64,000 bases of DNA from Cupriavidus basilensis (lineage in GTDB: Bacteria > Pseudomonadota > Gammaproteobacteria > Burkholderiales > Burkholderiaceae): contig NZ_CP010536.1 in assembly GCF_000832305.1 (NCBI RefSeq), forward strand, positions 4,092,001-4,156,000, in the 5' to 3' direction. This document shows positions 32,407-41,023 of the stretch, piece after piece. The position numbers and the translations under genes were made by a program. The notes under the pieces were generated by a model. It saw only the letters and a list, made by a program, of their open reading frames with translations. It was not told the DNA's origin and made no database searches. Position 1 is the stretch's first letter, and every line of letters starts with the position of its first letter.

Positions 32407-34779
32407 ATGGCCACAGCACAACAGAAGCCGTCCCTACCTGCCCGACGTCCGATCTGGATCCGGCTGACCTTTTGGGCCCTGGGCCTGCTGGTGGCCGGGA
32501 TCGTGGCGGTGGCACTGCTGGTGGGATACGCGCTGCTGGTGGCCGCGCCCAACCTGCCATCGCTCGACACCATCACGGATTACCGCCCGAAGATCCCATT
32601 GCGGATCTACACGGCCGACAACGTGCTCATTGGTGAGTTCGGCGAGGAACGGCGCAATTTCGTGCCGATTGCGGAAATACCGGACGTGATGAAGAAGGCC
32701 GTGCTGGCCATCGAGGACGATCGCTTCTACGAACACGGCGGCGTCGACTTCGTCGGCGTGCTGCGCGCCGGGCTGGCCAACCTGCGCGGCGGCCTGTCGC
32801 AGGGCGCCTCCACCATCACCATGCAGGTGGCGCGCAACTTCTTCCTCTCCAGCGAGAAGACCTACACCCGCAAGCTGTATGAAATGCTGCTGGCCTACAA
32901 GATCGAGGCCAACTTGTCCAAGGACCAGATCCTCGAGTTGTACATGAACCAGATCTACCTGGGGCAGCGCGCCTATGGCTTTGCCAGCGCGGCCCGGGTG
33001 TATTTCGGCAAGTCGATCAAGGACGTGACGCCGGCCGAGGCCGCCATGCTGGCCGGCCTGCCCAAGGCACCGTCCGCGTATAACCCGGTGGTCAACCCCA
33101 AGCGCGCCAAGGTGCGCCAGGAGTACATCCTGCAGCGCATGCGCGACCTGCGCTACCTCACGCCCGAGCAATACGAACAGGCCATCCACGAAGAACTGAA
33201 GGTGCGCGGCGAGGGCAATGAGTTCTCCACCCACGCCGAGTACGTGGCCGAGATCGTGCGCCAGTTGATGTACGCGCAGTACCGCGAGGAAACCTACACC
33301 CGCGGCCTGACGGTCTACACCACGCTGAACAAGCCCGACCAGGACGCCGCCTATGAGGCGGTGCGCTCGGGCATCATGAATTACGAGCGCCGCCACGGCT
33401 ATCGAGGCCCCGAGGCCTTTATCGACCTGCCCGCTGGCGCGGACGAGCGCGAGCAGGCCATCGACGACGCGCTGCTGGAGCACCCGGGCAGCGACGACCT
33501 GCGCTCGGCCGTGGTCACCAGCGTGACGGCCAAGCAGGTCACCGCCACGCTGCTGTCCGGCGAAGTCGCCACCATCGAAGGCCAGGCGCTGCGCTTCATC
33601 GCGCCGTCGCTGGCGGCCAATGCGCAGCCCAAGGCCAAGATCCGGCCGGGTGCGATCATCCGCGTGACGCAGGACGAAAAAGGCGCATGGACGGTCACGC
33701 AGTTACCGGAAGTATCCGCCGCATTCATCTCGCTCAACCCGGAAGACGGCGAGATCCGCTCGATGGTTGGCGGCTTCGACTTCAACCGCAACAAGTTCAA
33801 CCACGTGACGCAGGCCTGGCGCCAGCCCGGCTCCAGCTTCAAGCCGTTCATTTACTCCGCGGCGCTGGAAAAGGGGTTCTCCCCCGCCACGGTGATCAAC
33901 GACGCGCCGCTGTCGATCAGCGATAACGGTGGCCAGGTCTGGGAGCCGAAGAACTACGACGGCAAGTTCGAAGGCCCGATGACCATGCGCCGCGCGCTGG
34001 CAAAGTCCAAGAATCTGGTGTCGGTGCGCATCCTGCGCGCCATCGGCACCCAGTACGCCCAGGACTACATCACGCGCTTTGGCTTTGACGCCGACAAGCA
34101 CCCGGCTTACCTGCCGATGGCGCTGGGCGCCGGCAGCGTCACCCCGCTGCAAATGGCTGGCGCCTACTCGGTCTTTGCCAACGGCGGCTACCGCGTCAAT
34201 CCCTACCTGATCCAGAAGGTGGTCGATGCGCGCGGCAATGTGATCTCCGAAACCAAGCCCCAGCGCGCCGGCGCCGATGCGGTGCGCGTGCTGGATGCCC
34301 GCACCGCCTTTATCGCCGACACCATGCTGCGTGAGGTAGTGCGCAGCGGCACGGCCAACAGCGCCAAGCAGCGCCTGGGCCGCAACGACCTGGCCGGCAA
34401 GACCGGCACTACCAACGACGCCGTCGACGCCTGGTTCGCCGGCTACACGCCCAAGCTGGTGGCGATCGCCTGGATGGGCTACGACCAGCCCAAGAGCCTG
34501 GGCGTGCGCGAGACCGGCGGCGGCCTGGCCCTGCCGATCTGGGTGGGCTACATGGGCAAGATGCTCAAGGGCGTACCGGAACTCCCCGAACGCCAGGCCC
34601 CGGAAGGCGTGGTCATGGTGGGCGGCGACTGGACCTTCGAGGAAAACGCGGGCGGCGCCGGCGTGGCTTCGGTTGGCCTGGGCGATCCGTGGCCTGGCAA
34701 GCCGGACGAAAGCACGCAATCGCCCGCCGACGTCGAGGCAGAGAAGAAGCGCATCCTGGAAATGTTCGGCGGCGGCTGA
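32407..34779 (+). CDS. mrcA: MrcA, penicillin-binding protein 1a
   Basis: Bifunctional class A PBP that polymerises and cross-links peptidoglycan. It is 790 residues. One membrane anchor (LTFWALGLLVAGIVAVALLVGYALLV) is followed by the GT51 domain with AIEDDRFYEHGGVDFVGVLRA, GASTITMQVARNFFLS and KILELYMNQIYLGQ-type motifs. After an OB-like insert, the transpeptidase has the Ser motif GSSFKPF, the SKN motif in ALAKSKNLVSVR, and KTGTTND. The pairing with divergent pilM is conserved in beta- and gamma-proteobacteria. A terminator follows 28 bases after the stop. Confidence 0.96.
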   Translation: MATAQQKPSLPARRPIWIRLTFWALGLLVAGIVAVALLVGYALLVAAPNLPSLDTITDYRPKIPLRIYTADNVLIGEFGEERRNFVPIAEIPDVMKKAVLAIEDDRFYEHGGVDFVGVLRAGLANLRGGLSQGASTITMQVARNFFLSSEKTYTRKLYEMLLAYKIEANLSKDQILELYMNQIYLGQRAYGFASAARVYFGKSIKDVTPAEAAMLAGLPKAPSAYNPVVNPKRAKVRQEYILQRMRDLRYLTPEQYEQAIHEELKVRGEGNEFSTHAEYVAEIVRQLMYAQYREETYTRGLTVYTTLNKPDQDAAYEAVRSGIMNYERRHGYRGPEAFIDLPAGADEREQAIDDALLEHPGSDDLRSAVVTSVTAKQVTATLLSGEVATIEGQALRFIAPSLAANAQPKAKIRPGAIIRVTQDEKGAWTVTQLPEVSAAFISLNPEDGEIRSMVGGFDFNRNKFNHVTQAWRQPGSSFKPFIYSAALEKGFSPATVINDAPLSISDNGGQVWEPKNYDGKFEGPMTMRRALAKSKNLVSVRILRAIGTQYAQDYITRFGFDADKHPAYLPMALGAGSVTPLQMAGAYSVFANGGYRVNPYLIQKVVDARGNVISETKPQRAGADAVRVLDARTAFIADTMLREVVRSGTANSAKQRLGRNDLAGKTGTTNDAVDAWFAGYTPKLVAIAWMGYDQPKSLGVRETGGGLALPIWVGYMGKMLKGVPELPERQAPEGVVMVGGDWTFEENAGGAGVASVGLGDPWPGKPDESTQSPADVEAEKKRILEMFGGG

Positions 34780-34807
34780 GGGCTCGCCGGGACAGCTTCC
34801 CGCGAAT

Positions 34808-34840
34808 GAAAAAGCCGGCGAAACCATCGCCGGCTTTTTT
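34808..34840. terminator. Bidirectional intrinsic terminator between mrcA and cyaY
   Basis: Stem GCCGGCGA/TCGCCGGC (34814-34834) with a five-base loop, flanked by six A on the left and six T on the right. It can therefore end both mrcA (plus) and cyaY (minus), which converge here. Confidence 0.9.
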
Positions 34841-34861
34841 CATGCGCGTGGGCGAAAGCGC

Positions 34862-35197
34862 TCAGGCCAGTTTCAGCGTCACCCCCGCCTGCTGGCTCAC
34901 GTAGCCTGATAGCGCCGCATACAGCTCACCGCCGCCGCGCGTATCGACCCAGCGCTGGCCATCATGGCGAAAATGGAACCCCCCCGAGCGCGCGGCCACC
35001 CACAGTTCCTGCATGGGAGCCTGGCTGTTGACGATGATCTTGGAGCCGTCTTCGAATTCGAGCTCCATGAGATTGCCGGCACGGTTGATTTCGATGTCGG
35101 CGTCGGCTGCGTCGGCGGCGGTTTCCACCGCGCTTTCCAGCCGGTCCAGCTCTTGCTGGGCCAGCGCCAGGAACTCACTTTCACTCATGGGGGGCAT
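34862..35197 (-). CDS. cyaY: CyaY, frataxin homolog
   Basis: A 111-residue bacterial frataxin that binds iron and tunes cysteine desulfurase activity in iron-sulfur cluster assembly. The acidic first helix (SESEFLALAQQELDRLESAVETAADAADADIEIN; about residues 4-37) is the iron-binding surface. The beta-sheet core MELEFEDGSKIIVNSQAPMQELWVAARSGGFHF (about 44-76) is clear. I start at ATG 35197 because GGAG sits seven bases before it, whereas the Met three codons on has none. The same frame stays open far upstream, antisense to lysA, but that part is not coding. It diverges from lptM-lysA. Confidence 0.92.
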   Translation of the reverse strand: MPPMSESEFLALAQQELDRLESAVETAADAADADIEINRAGNLMELEFEDGSKIIVNSQAPMQELWVAARSGGFHFRHDGQRWVDTRGGGELYAALSGYVSQQAGVTLKLA

Positions 35198-35363
35198 GCT
35201 AAACTCCAAGACCGCCGGCCAGCGGCCGCTATAGCGATGTAGTGCCGTAGCCGGCAGCGTATTGAAAAGTACTTCGTATTTCCGGTGGTCCCGCCGCGCT
35301 CCGCTTGAGGGACACTCCGGGACGATCGGGGACGACCCTGGACGACATTTTAAGGACGACCCG

Positions 35364-35615
35364 ATGTTGCGTCGTGTTGCGATTGTATCGGCGTTTGCCG
35401 CCAGCCTTGCGATGCCCCTGCTGTCGGGATGCGGCATCCGCGGCCCGCTGACGATGCCCAAGCAGCCTCCCGCACCGGCGCAGCCGGGTGTACCGGATCC
35501 CGGCCTGGGCAACCCGGCCGTGCCGAATCCGGCGGCTCCCCGGGGCTCCGCCCCCACTGCGGCACCCGCCACGGCACCGGACGCAGCGCCGGACGCCACT
35601 CCCACCGCCAAATAA
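35364..35615 (+). CDS. lptM: LptM-like small lipoprotein
   Basis: An 83-residue lipoprotein. The signal MLRRVAIVSAFAASLAMPLLSGC ends in a lipobox, and the mature protein begins CGIRGPLTMP, the LptM (YifL) signature (CGLKGPLYFP type). LptM assists disulfide maturation of LptD in the LPS translocon, so this protein likely acts at the outer membrane. After the signature the rest is a Pro/Ala tail of low complexity. It lies directly before lysA with two bases between, an arrangement conserved in many proteobacteria, where a yifL-like gene sits next to cyaY and the lysA or dapF region. Confidence 0.85.
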   Translation: MLRRVAIVSAFAASLAMPLLSGCGIRGPLTMPKQPPAPAQPGVPDPGLGNPAVPNPAAPRGSAPTAAPATAPDAAPDATPTAK

Positions 35616-35617
35616 CC

Positions 35618-36886
35618 ATGACCGCCTTCTTCCATCGCCACGACGGCGCCCTGAGCGTCGAGCACGTGCCGCTCGCGCGCATTGCCGCCGAATACGGCAC
35701 CCCTACCTACGTCTACTCGCGCGCCGCTCTGACCGCCGCCTACCAAGCCTACGCCGCTGCGTGCCAGGGGCGCCGCGCGCGTGTGCAGTACGCCATGAAG
35801 GCCAATTCGAACCTGGCGATCCTGCAGGTCTTCGCCAGGCTCGGCGCGGGCTTCGATATCGTGTCTGGCGGCGAGCTGCAGCGCGTGCTGGCAGTGGGCG
35901 GCGATCCGCGCAAGGTAGTGTTCTCGGGCGTGGGCAAGACCGCCGCCGAGATGGAACTGGCGCTCCAGCATGATGTGCTGTCGTTCAATGTCGAGTCGAT
36001 CCCCGAGCTGGACCGCCTCAATGCCGTGGCCGGCCGCCTGGGCAAGCGCGCGCGCGTGTCGCTGCGCATCAACCCGGATGTGGACGCCAAGACCCACCCG
36101 TATATCTCCACCGGCCTGAAGGGCAACAAGTTCGGCGTCGCCTTTGAGGACGTGCTGCCGACCTACCGCGCCGCCGCCGCGCTGCCGCACCTGGAAGTCG
36201 CGGGCATCGACTGCCATATCGGCTCGCAGATCACCGAGGTCGCCCCTTATCTGGAAGCGCTGGACAAGGTGCTGGACGTGGTGGAAGCGCTGGAACGCGA
36301 AGGCATCAATCTTGAGCATATCGACGTAGGCGGTGGACTGGGCATCACTTACGACGACGAGACCCCGCCGGACATCACCGGCTTTGCCCGCACGCTGCTG
36401 GACCGCGTGGCAGAGCGTGGCCATGGCCATCGCGAGGTGCTGTTCGAGCCGGGCCGCTCGCTGGTGGGCAATGCCGGCGTGCTGCTGACCCAGGTCGAGT
36501 TCCTCAAGCCGGGCGCCGCCAAGAACTTCTGCATCGTTGACGCGGCCATGAACGACCTGGCCCGCCCTGCCATGTACGAGGCCTACCACCGCATCGAGCC
36601 CGTGCAACTGCGCGAAGCCGCGCAGGCCACCGCCCTGACCTACGACGTGGTCGGCCCGGTGTGCGAATCCGGCGACTGGCTCGGCCGCGACCGCGCCCTG
36701 GCGGTGCAGCCGGGCGACCTGCTGGCCGTGATGTCGGCCGGCGCCTATGGCTTTGTCATGAGCTCCAACTACAACACCCGCCCGCGCGCTGCCGAAGTCA
36801 TGGTTGACGGCGACGACGTGCATCTGGTGCGCGGCCGCGAGCACGTGGCTGACCTGTTCCGCGACGAACGCCTGCTGCAAGGCTAG
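35618..36886 (+). CDS. lysA: LysA, diaminopimelate decarboxylase
   Basis: Final lysine step: PLP-dependent decarboxylation of meso-diaminopimelate. From ATG 35618 ([20 protein letters not shown]) it is 422 residues. The PLP Lys is in [14 protein letters not shown], the phosphate-binding HIGSQ and VGGGLGI motifs follow, and the substrate-binding [11 protein letters not shown] and [10 protein letters not shown] close the active site. It follows lptM by two bases. About 214 bases without a gene separate it from msrQ on the other strand; they hold the palindrome CGGGGCGGCCGCCCCG (37048-37063) but no clear terminator. Confidence 0.96.
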   Translation: MTAFFHRHDGALSVEHVPLARIAAEYGTPTYVYSRAALTAAYQAYAAACQGRRARVQYAMKANSNLAILQVFARLGAGFDIVSGGELQRVLAVGGDPRKVVFSGVGKTAAEMELALQHDVLSFNVESIPELDRLNAVAGRLGKRARVSLRINPDVDAKTHPYISTGLKGNKFGVAFEDVLPTYRAAAALPHLEVAGIDCHIGSQITEVAPYLEALDKVLDVVEALEREGINLEHIDVGGGLGITYDDETPPDITGFARTLLDRVAERGHGHREVLFEPGRSLVGNAGVLLTQVEFLKPGAAKNFCIVDAAMNDLARPAMYEAYHRIEPVQLREAAQATALTYDVVGPVCESGDWLGRDRALAVQPGDLLAVMSAGAYGFVMSSNYNTRPRAAEVMVDGDDVHLVRGREHVADLFRDERLLQG

Positions 36887-37100
36887 GCGCCCGCCCTCCT
36901 CGCCGCCACTCGGCGTGTGGCGCGCCAGGACCAGGCTGTGCTGGCGCTGCAATCCGACAACCTGCGGCGCTTTCCGGGGCGGCGCCGCTGCTTGACGGCG
37001 GCTGGGCCGGGTCCGGGGACATCTTGAAGCCCTTTGGCGCCCCCAAGCGGGGCGGCCGCCCCGCCCTGCCGAGCGCGAAATCACGCTCTACCTTTGTGTT

Positions 37101-37796
37101 CTACCTTTGTGCCTTGAGGCCAGTTGCAGGCTTGCGCCACCACCAGATCCGCATCGCCAGCAACCCGAACACCACGGCGGCATAGATCGATACCGTGCCA
37201 AAGTCGTGCTTGCCTGCCTTATGCCACCAGTAGTGCAGGATCGCCAGCACGGCGATGGCGTACACCGCCCGGTGCAGCCCTTGCCAGCGCTTGCCACCTA
37301 GCCACTTGACCATGACATTGGCCGAGGTGGCCGCCAGCGGCACCATCAGCACGAAGGCGGCAAACCCAACCGTGATGAAGGGGCGCTTGGCAATGTCCTT
37401 GATCATGTAGGCCACATCGAAGCCCCGGTCCACGGCAAGCCACAACAGGAAGTGCTGCAGCGCGTAGAAGAAGGCAAAGAGCCCGAGCATGCGGCGCAGC
37501 CGGATCAGCCAGTTCCAGCCCGTGAGCCGGCGCAGCGGCGTCACCGCCAGCGTGACGCACAGCATGACCAGCGTCCAGGTGCCGGTCGAGCGTGTGACGA
37601 ACTCCAGCGGATTGGCGCCGAACTGATCGGTAAAGCCGAGACAGAGCAGCCGCAGGAAAGGCAGCATGGCAAGCAGCCACACCGCCACCTTCACCGTGCG
37701 CACGCGTTCCGGCGCAAGCGTCGCGAGCCCAGGCTGCCCCGCCGCCCGCGACGAGCGAACCGCCTGGCGCGACGGGGACATCTCCGGGGGCGCCAT
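37101..37796 (-). CDS. msrQ: MsrQ, heme-binding membrane subunit of MsrPQ
   Basis: Inner-membrane b-type heme protein that passes electrons to MsrP. It is 231 residues with about six membrane helices. The His residues expected to bind heme lie in FYALQHFLLWL, in WQGLHRAVYAIAVLAILHYWWHK and nearby. The region LRRLTGWNWLIRLRRMLGLFAFFYA is the ferric-reductase-like core. The N-terminal 30 residues are a charged extension. The start overlaps the msrP stop (TGATG). A 13-base tandem duplication (TCTACCTTTGTG units at 37087 and 37100) covers the stop region without changing the product. Confidence 0.93.
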   Translation of the reverse strand: MAPPEMSPSRQAVRSSRAAGQPGLATLAPERVRTVKVAVWLLAMLPFLRLLCLGFTDQFGANPLEFVTRSTGTWTLVMLCVTLAVTPLRRLTGWNWLIRLRRMLGLFAFFYALQHFLLWLAVDRGFDVAYMIKDIAKRPFITVGFAAFVLMVPLAATSANVMVKWLGGKRWQGLHRAVYAIAVLAILHYWWHKAGKHDFGTVSIYAAVVFGLLAMRIWWWRKPATGLKAQR

Positions 37797-38797
37797 CAGA
37801 AGAACTTCCGCAGGTCCATGCCCTGGTACAGCGACGCCACCTGCTGCCCGTAGCCGTTGAACGGCAGCGTCTTGCGCTTGGGCGCGAACAGCGCGCCAAA
37901 GCCGCTGCCTTTGTCCTCGCCGATGCGGCGCTCCGTAGCCTGGCTCCAGCGCGGGTGATCCACGTCCGGGTTCACGTTGGAGTAAAAGCCGTACTCCTGC
38001 GCCGCGGCAAGGTTCCAACTGGTGGCGGGTTGCTTGTCGACAAAGCGGATCTTGACGATAGACTTGGCGCTCTTGAAGCCGTACTTCCAGGGCACCACCA
38101 CGCGCACGGGCGCACCGTTCTGGTTGGGCAGCACCTCTCCATACAGGCCAAAGGCCAGCAAGGTCAGCGGGTGCATCGCCTCGTCCATGCGCAGCCCTTC
38201 GGTGTAAGGCCAGTCCAGCACGCGGGCGCTGACACCGGGCATCTGCTTTTTGTCGTTGAGGGTGACGAACTCCACATACTTGGCGCCCGGCTGCGGCTCG
38301 ACGCGGCGGACCAGTTCGGCCAGCGCGTAGCCGCTCCACGGAATCACCATCGACCAGCCCTCCACGCAGCGCAGCCGGTAGACCCGCTCTTCCATCGGCA
38401 TCAGGCGCACGAGTTCGTCGATGTCATAAACCTTGGGCTTCTTCACCAGGCCTTCGACCGCGACCTGCCACGGCCGGGTTCGCAGCGTGCCGGCGTTGCG
38501 CGCCGGGTCCGCCTTGTCGGTGCCAAACTCGTAGTAGTTGTTGTACGTGGTGACGTCCTCGTAAGGCGTGCGCTTCTCGGGCACGACGTAGGCATTGTTG
38601 GGCGTGGCCGGCAGTTTCTGCCCGCGCGGCGCCTGGGCATGCGCATCGCGGGCGAACCATGGCGCCAGCGTGCTCCCCGCTGCGCCCGCTGCAGCCAGCG
38701 CCAGCAGGCGGCGCCGCGCGTCGAAAACACCGCGGGGCGTGATCTCGCTGGCGGCGATATCGTCGCCGCGCAGCCATTTCGGAGAGGGGATCAGCAT
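37796..38797 (-). CDS. msrP: MsrP, periplasmic methionine sulfoxide reductase catalytic subunit
   Basis: Molybdopterin enzyme that repairs oxidised methionine in periplasmic proteins with MsrQ. From ATG 38797 it is 333 residues. A twin-arginine signal is present ([16 protein letters not shown], about residues 26-41) and ends near DAHA. The family block [27 protein letters not shown] follows. The molybdenum-ligating Cys is in [20 protein letters not shown] late [20 protein letters not shown] segment is also typical. It is followed directly by msrQ; 222 bases separate it from the anti-sigma gene upstream. Confidence 0.95.
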   Translation of the reverse strand: MLIPSPKWLRGDDIAASEITPRGVFDARRRLLALAAAGAAGSTLAPWFARDAHAQAPRGQKLPATPNNAYVVPEKRTPYEDVTTYNNYYEFGTDKADPARNAGTLRTRPWQVAVEGLVKKPKVYDIDELVRLMPMEERVYRLRCVEGWSMVIPWSGYALAELVRRVEPQPGAKYVEFVTLNDKKQMPGVSARVLDWPYTEGLRMDEAMHPLTLLAFGLYGEVLPNQNGAPVRVVVPWKYGFKSAKSIVKIRFVDKQPATSWNLAAAQEYGFYSNVNPDVDHPRWSQATERRIGEDKGSGFGALFAPKRKTLPFNGYGQQVASLYQGMDLRKFF

Positions 38798-39018
38798 CGT
38801 TGTTCCTCGTTGCGTGCCATATGCAAAATGCGGTTCACCGTTCGTGCCGGGCCTGGGTGGGGCCCGCCTGCACGACTGGACTTGGGGTTGAGTCGGTTGG
38901 CACAAGGGAATCCTGACATCTTTTTTGGGCCCGTCGTCACCGTCGCATCGCCTGGCCTACGTACGCATTGCAGCCGGCAATCGGATGCGGGGCGCTCCGC
39001 GCGACGCTTGGCTGAGGC

Positions 39019-39855
39019 TCAACCGCCCTGATACTGCCGGTAAACGGCCTCCGCCAATGCCAGCAAGGGTGCGCGTTCCAGCGGCCCGGCCAGCGCGAAG
39101 CCAAGATCCCGGTCTACCCAGTAAAAGGCCATGGTACGCGCCGCAGCGGCGGGACGCTCACCTGGCCCCGGGCCCATGCGCTCCAGCCGGAAACCCGTGT
39201 CGGGCGTATCGCGCGCCATGTGCCGCAGTTGCAGCGACAGCCGGGTGCCGTCGTCTGCCTCGTACATCAGGATGGCCGACGGGCCGCCCTCGGCCACGCC
39301 GAGACGGCCCCCGATCAGGTGGAATCCCTGGGCACGCAGGTCCGGCACCCGCAGCGGTGCCCCCAGGCGCTTGGATAGCCAGGCAACAAGATGGGCTTCA
39401 TCGGCGGCCGCCACCTCGACTGGGTGGCGCACCTCCGGCGCATAGACGACATGGCTGGCCAGTGCCTCGCGCGCGAAGCGCTCCATCGACGGCGCCCCGG
39501 CCGCCAGTGTGTCCGCGTGATCGTGCGCAATCCACCCGATTGCGCCGCCTACCGCGCCGCCTACCGCCAGCGAGGCAACGCTGACGGCCAGCGCCATACC
39601 CCAGCCGGCGGGCCGCCGCGCCGCATCACGGCTACTGCCCCGCAGCCCTAGCGGAAGTGCCGCTAACGGCACTGATTCATTGAGCACGCCGTCGAAGGCT
39701 GCGTGCAATTCGTCTGTCTGCCGCCGCCAGCCTGCCACGCGCTCCCCGGCCTCGGGATGGGCGGCCAGGTATGCCTCCACCTCGGCGCGTCTTGCGGGAT
39801 CGAGCTGGCCATCGGCGTAGGCGTGGAGATCGGCTTCGTTGACTGGAGACATCAT
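39019..39855 (-). CDS. Transmembrane anti-sigma factor
   Basis: A 278-residue single-pass protein. The N-terminal cytoplasmic part (NEADLHAYADGQLDPARRAEVEAYLAAHP) looks like the zinc anti-sigma helix bundle, but the CxxC zinc ligands are missing, so it is a zinc-less form. One membrane helix lies at about residues 86-108 (GMALAVSVASLAVGGAVGGAIGW). The periplasmic domain of about 170 residues includes LRAQGFHLIGGRLGVAEGGPSAILMYE. It presumably binds the ECF sigma factor encoded just upstream, with which it overlaps by four bases (ATGA). The signal it senses is unknown. Confidence 0.87.
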   Translation of the reverse strand: MMSPVNEADLHAYADGQLDPARRAEVEAYLAAHPEAGERVAGWRRQTDELHAAFDGVLNESVPLAALPLGLRGSSRDAARRPAGWGMALAVSVASLAVGGAVGGAIGWIAHDHADTLAAGAPSMERFAREALASHVVYAPEVRHPVEVAAADEAHLVAWLSKRLGAPLRVPDLRAQGFHLIGGRLGVAEGGPSAILMYEADDGTRLSLQLRHMARDTPDTGFRLERMGPGPGERPAAAARTMAFYWVDRDLGFALAGPLERAPLLALAEAVYRQYQGG

Positions 39856-40409
39856 TTGACTCGCTGCAGTCCGGCCGCGCGGCCGGCGGCCTGCGGGTTC
39901 GCATCGGCCGCCTTGGCTGGCGTGCCTTCCATCAGCATGCGCATCTGCTCTCGAGCCCGCGACAGCCGGGACATCACGGTGCCCACCGGCACGGCCAGCA
40001 CCAGCGCCGCCTCGGCATAGCTGAGCTGCTCCAGGCCGACCAGCAGCATCACCGCGCGCTGCGCCTCGGGCAAGCGGGCCAGCGCCCGCGCCAAGTCCAG
40101 CCGCAGGCCGGGCTCAGGCGCAGCACTGGGTACGTCGGGCAGCGTGTCGGTATAGGTCACCAGGTCGGCGCGACGGTACGCGTTCACGCGCAGCCGGTGC
40201 ATCATGGTCAGCAGCCAAGACAGCAGGCCATCCGCGCCATCGCCCCACCACGCGCCCGCGCGCAGGCGAAAGCGCCAGCGGTAGCGCAGCGCGCGCTCCA
40301 GCGTGTCCTGCACCAGGTCGTCGGCGGAGGCCGCGTCGCCGGTCAAGCCCCGGGCGTGGCGCCGCAAGCGCGGCGCCAGCGCCACCAGTTGGCGGTCGAA
40401 ACCTTCCAT
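39852..40409 (-). CDS. ECF-type RNA polymerase sigma factor
   Basis: A 185-residue sigma factor with only regions 2 and 4. Region 2 has LTGDAASADDLVQDTLERALRYRW and LLSWLLTMMHRLRVNAYRRA; region 4 is LPEAQRAVMLLVGLEQLSYAEAALVLAVPVGTVMSRLSRAREQMR, about residues 113-157. No C-terminal extra domain is present. It is coupled to the anti-sigma gene by a four-base overlap and begins 24 bases after a small lipoprotein gene, so the three form one operon. The regulon is unknown; the adjacent msrPQ genes are candidates by location only. Confidence 0.93.
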   Translation of the reverse strand: MEGFDRQLVALAPRLRRHARGLTGDAASADDLVQDTLERALRYRWRFRLRAGAWWGDGADGLLSWLLTMMHRLRVNAYRRADLVTYTDTLPDVPSAAPEPGLRLDLARALARLPEAQRAVMLLVGLEQLSYAEAALVLAVPVGTVMSRLSRAREQMRMLMEGTPAKAADANPQAAGRAAGLQRVK

Positions 40410-40433
40410 GCCGTCAGGTTGCCCTGGCCCGTA

Positions 40434-40874
40434 TCAGGGCGTTGCCGCGTGCCAGACGTTGTTGAAGTTGTCGCCCGTGCGGTCGCCCGGCTTGGCGTCC
40501 TTGGAGAAACGGTAGAGCGGTTTGCCGCGATAGGCCCATTGCTTGCCGCCATCGTCGCGCGTGATCACGCTGTAGTCGCCCGTGGCGCTGGTGCCGGGCG
40601 CGGCCATCAGGGGCGGCCAGGTGGTGGCGCAGCCGCCATTGCAAGCGCTCTTGCCGCCCGTGTCACGGTCGAACGTGTAGAGCGTCAGGCCCTGGGGATC
40701 GGTCAATGTGCCACCGGCAACTTTCACCGTGGGCGGCATATTGCCGGCGCTGCCACCCATGCTGCCCATGCCCGAACAGGCGGACAGCAGGACCGCTGCA
40801 GAAGCGAGCGCGAGCACGGCGGGGCGGGACAACGATGCGAGGGAAGCGACTGCGTTAGGACGGGAAAGGGCCAT
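40434..40874 (-). CDS. COG4315-type secreted-repeat lipoprotein
   Basis: A 146-residue predicted lipoprotein with lipobox ASAAVLLSAC (lipidated Cys33). The mature part carries the paired secreted repeat of unknown function: LTLYTFDRDTGGKSACNGGC, then ATTWPPL, and again WAYRGKPLYRFSKDAKPGD followed by GDNFNNVWHAA. The two Cys in SACNGGC may form a disulfide or metal site. It is the first gene of an operon with the ECF sigma and anti-sigma genes; such lipoproteins often accompany ECF pairs, but their biochemical role is unproven. The ATG at 40874 has GGAG upstream; an in-frame Met five codons earlier is possible. Confidence 0.85.
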   Translation of the reverse strand: MALSRPNAVASLASLSRPAVLALASAAVLLSACSGMGSMGGSAGNMPPTVKVAGGTLTDPQGLTLYTFDRDTGGKSACNGGCATTWPPLMAAPGTSATGDYSVITRDDGGKQWAYRGKPLYRFSKDAKPGDRTGDNFNNVWHAATP

Positions 40875-40962
40875 GATGTCGATCTCCATGCGATGCGGCA
40901 CCGCCAGCCGGCGCCGTCCCTTCAGTAAACACCGGATGTGACGGCTTTATTCCATTCGGGCG

Positions 40963-41000
40963 AAAAAAAACCTGCCGCATCGGAGCGATGGGCAGGTTTT
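40963..41000 (-). terminator. Intrinsic terminator after the resC gene
   Basis: Long stem AACCTGCCGCATCG/CGATGGGCAGGTT with one mismatch and a three-base loop, followed on the minus strand by eight T residues (A-run 40963-40970). It lies 24 bases past the resC stop and isolates that operon from the ECF operon. Confidence 0.88.
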
Positions 41001-41023
41001 CTCATTGCGGCGCAACACCCAGG

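Noticed and set aside
34862..37084. A 740-codon minus-strand frame that joins cyaY to sequence antisense to lysA
   Set aside because: Only the last 111 codons resemble frataxin; the rest is antisense to lysA and lptM with shadow-like composition.
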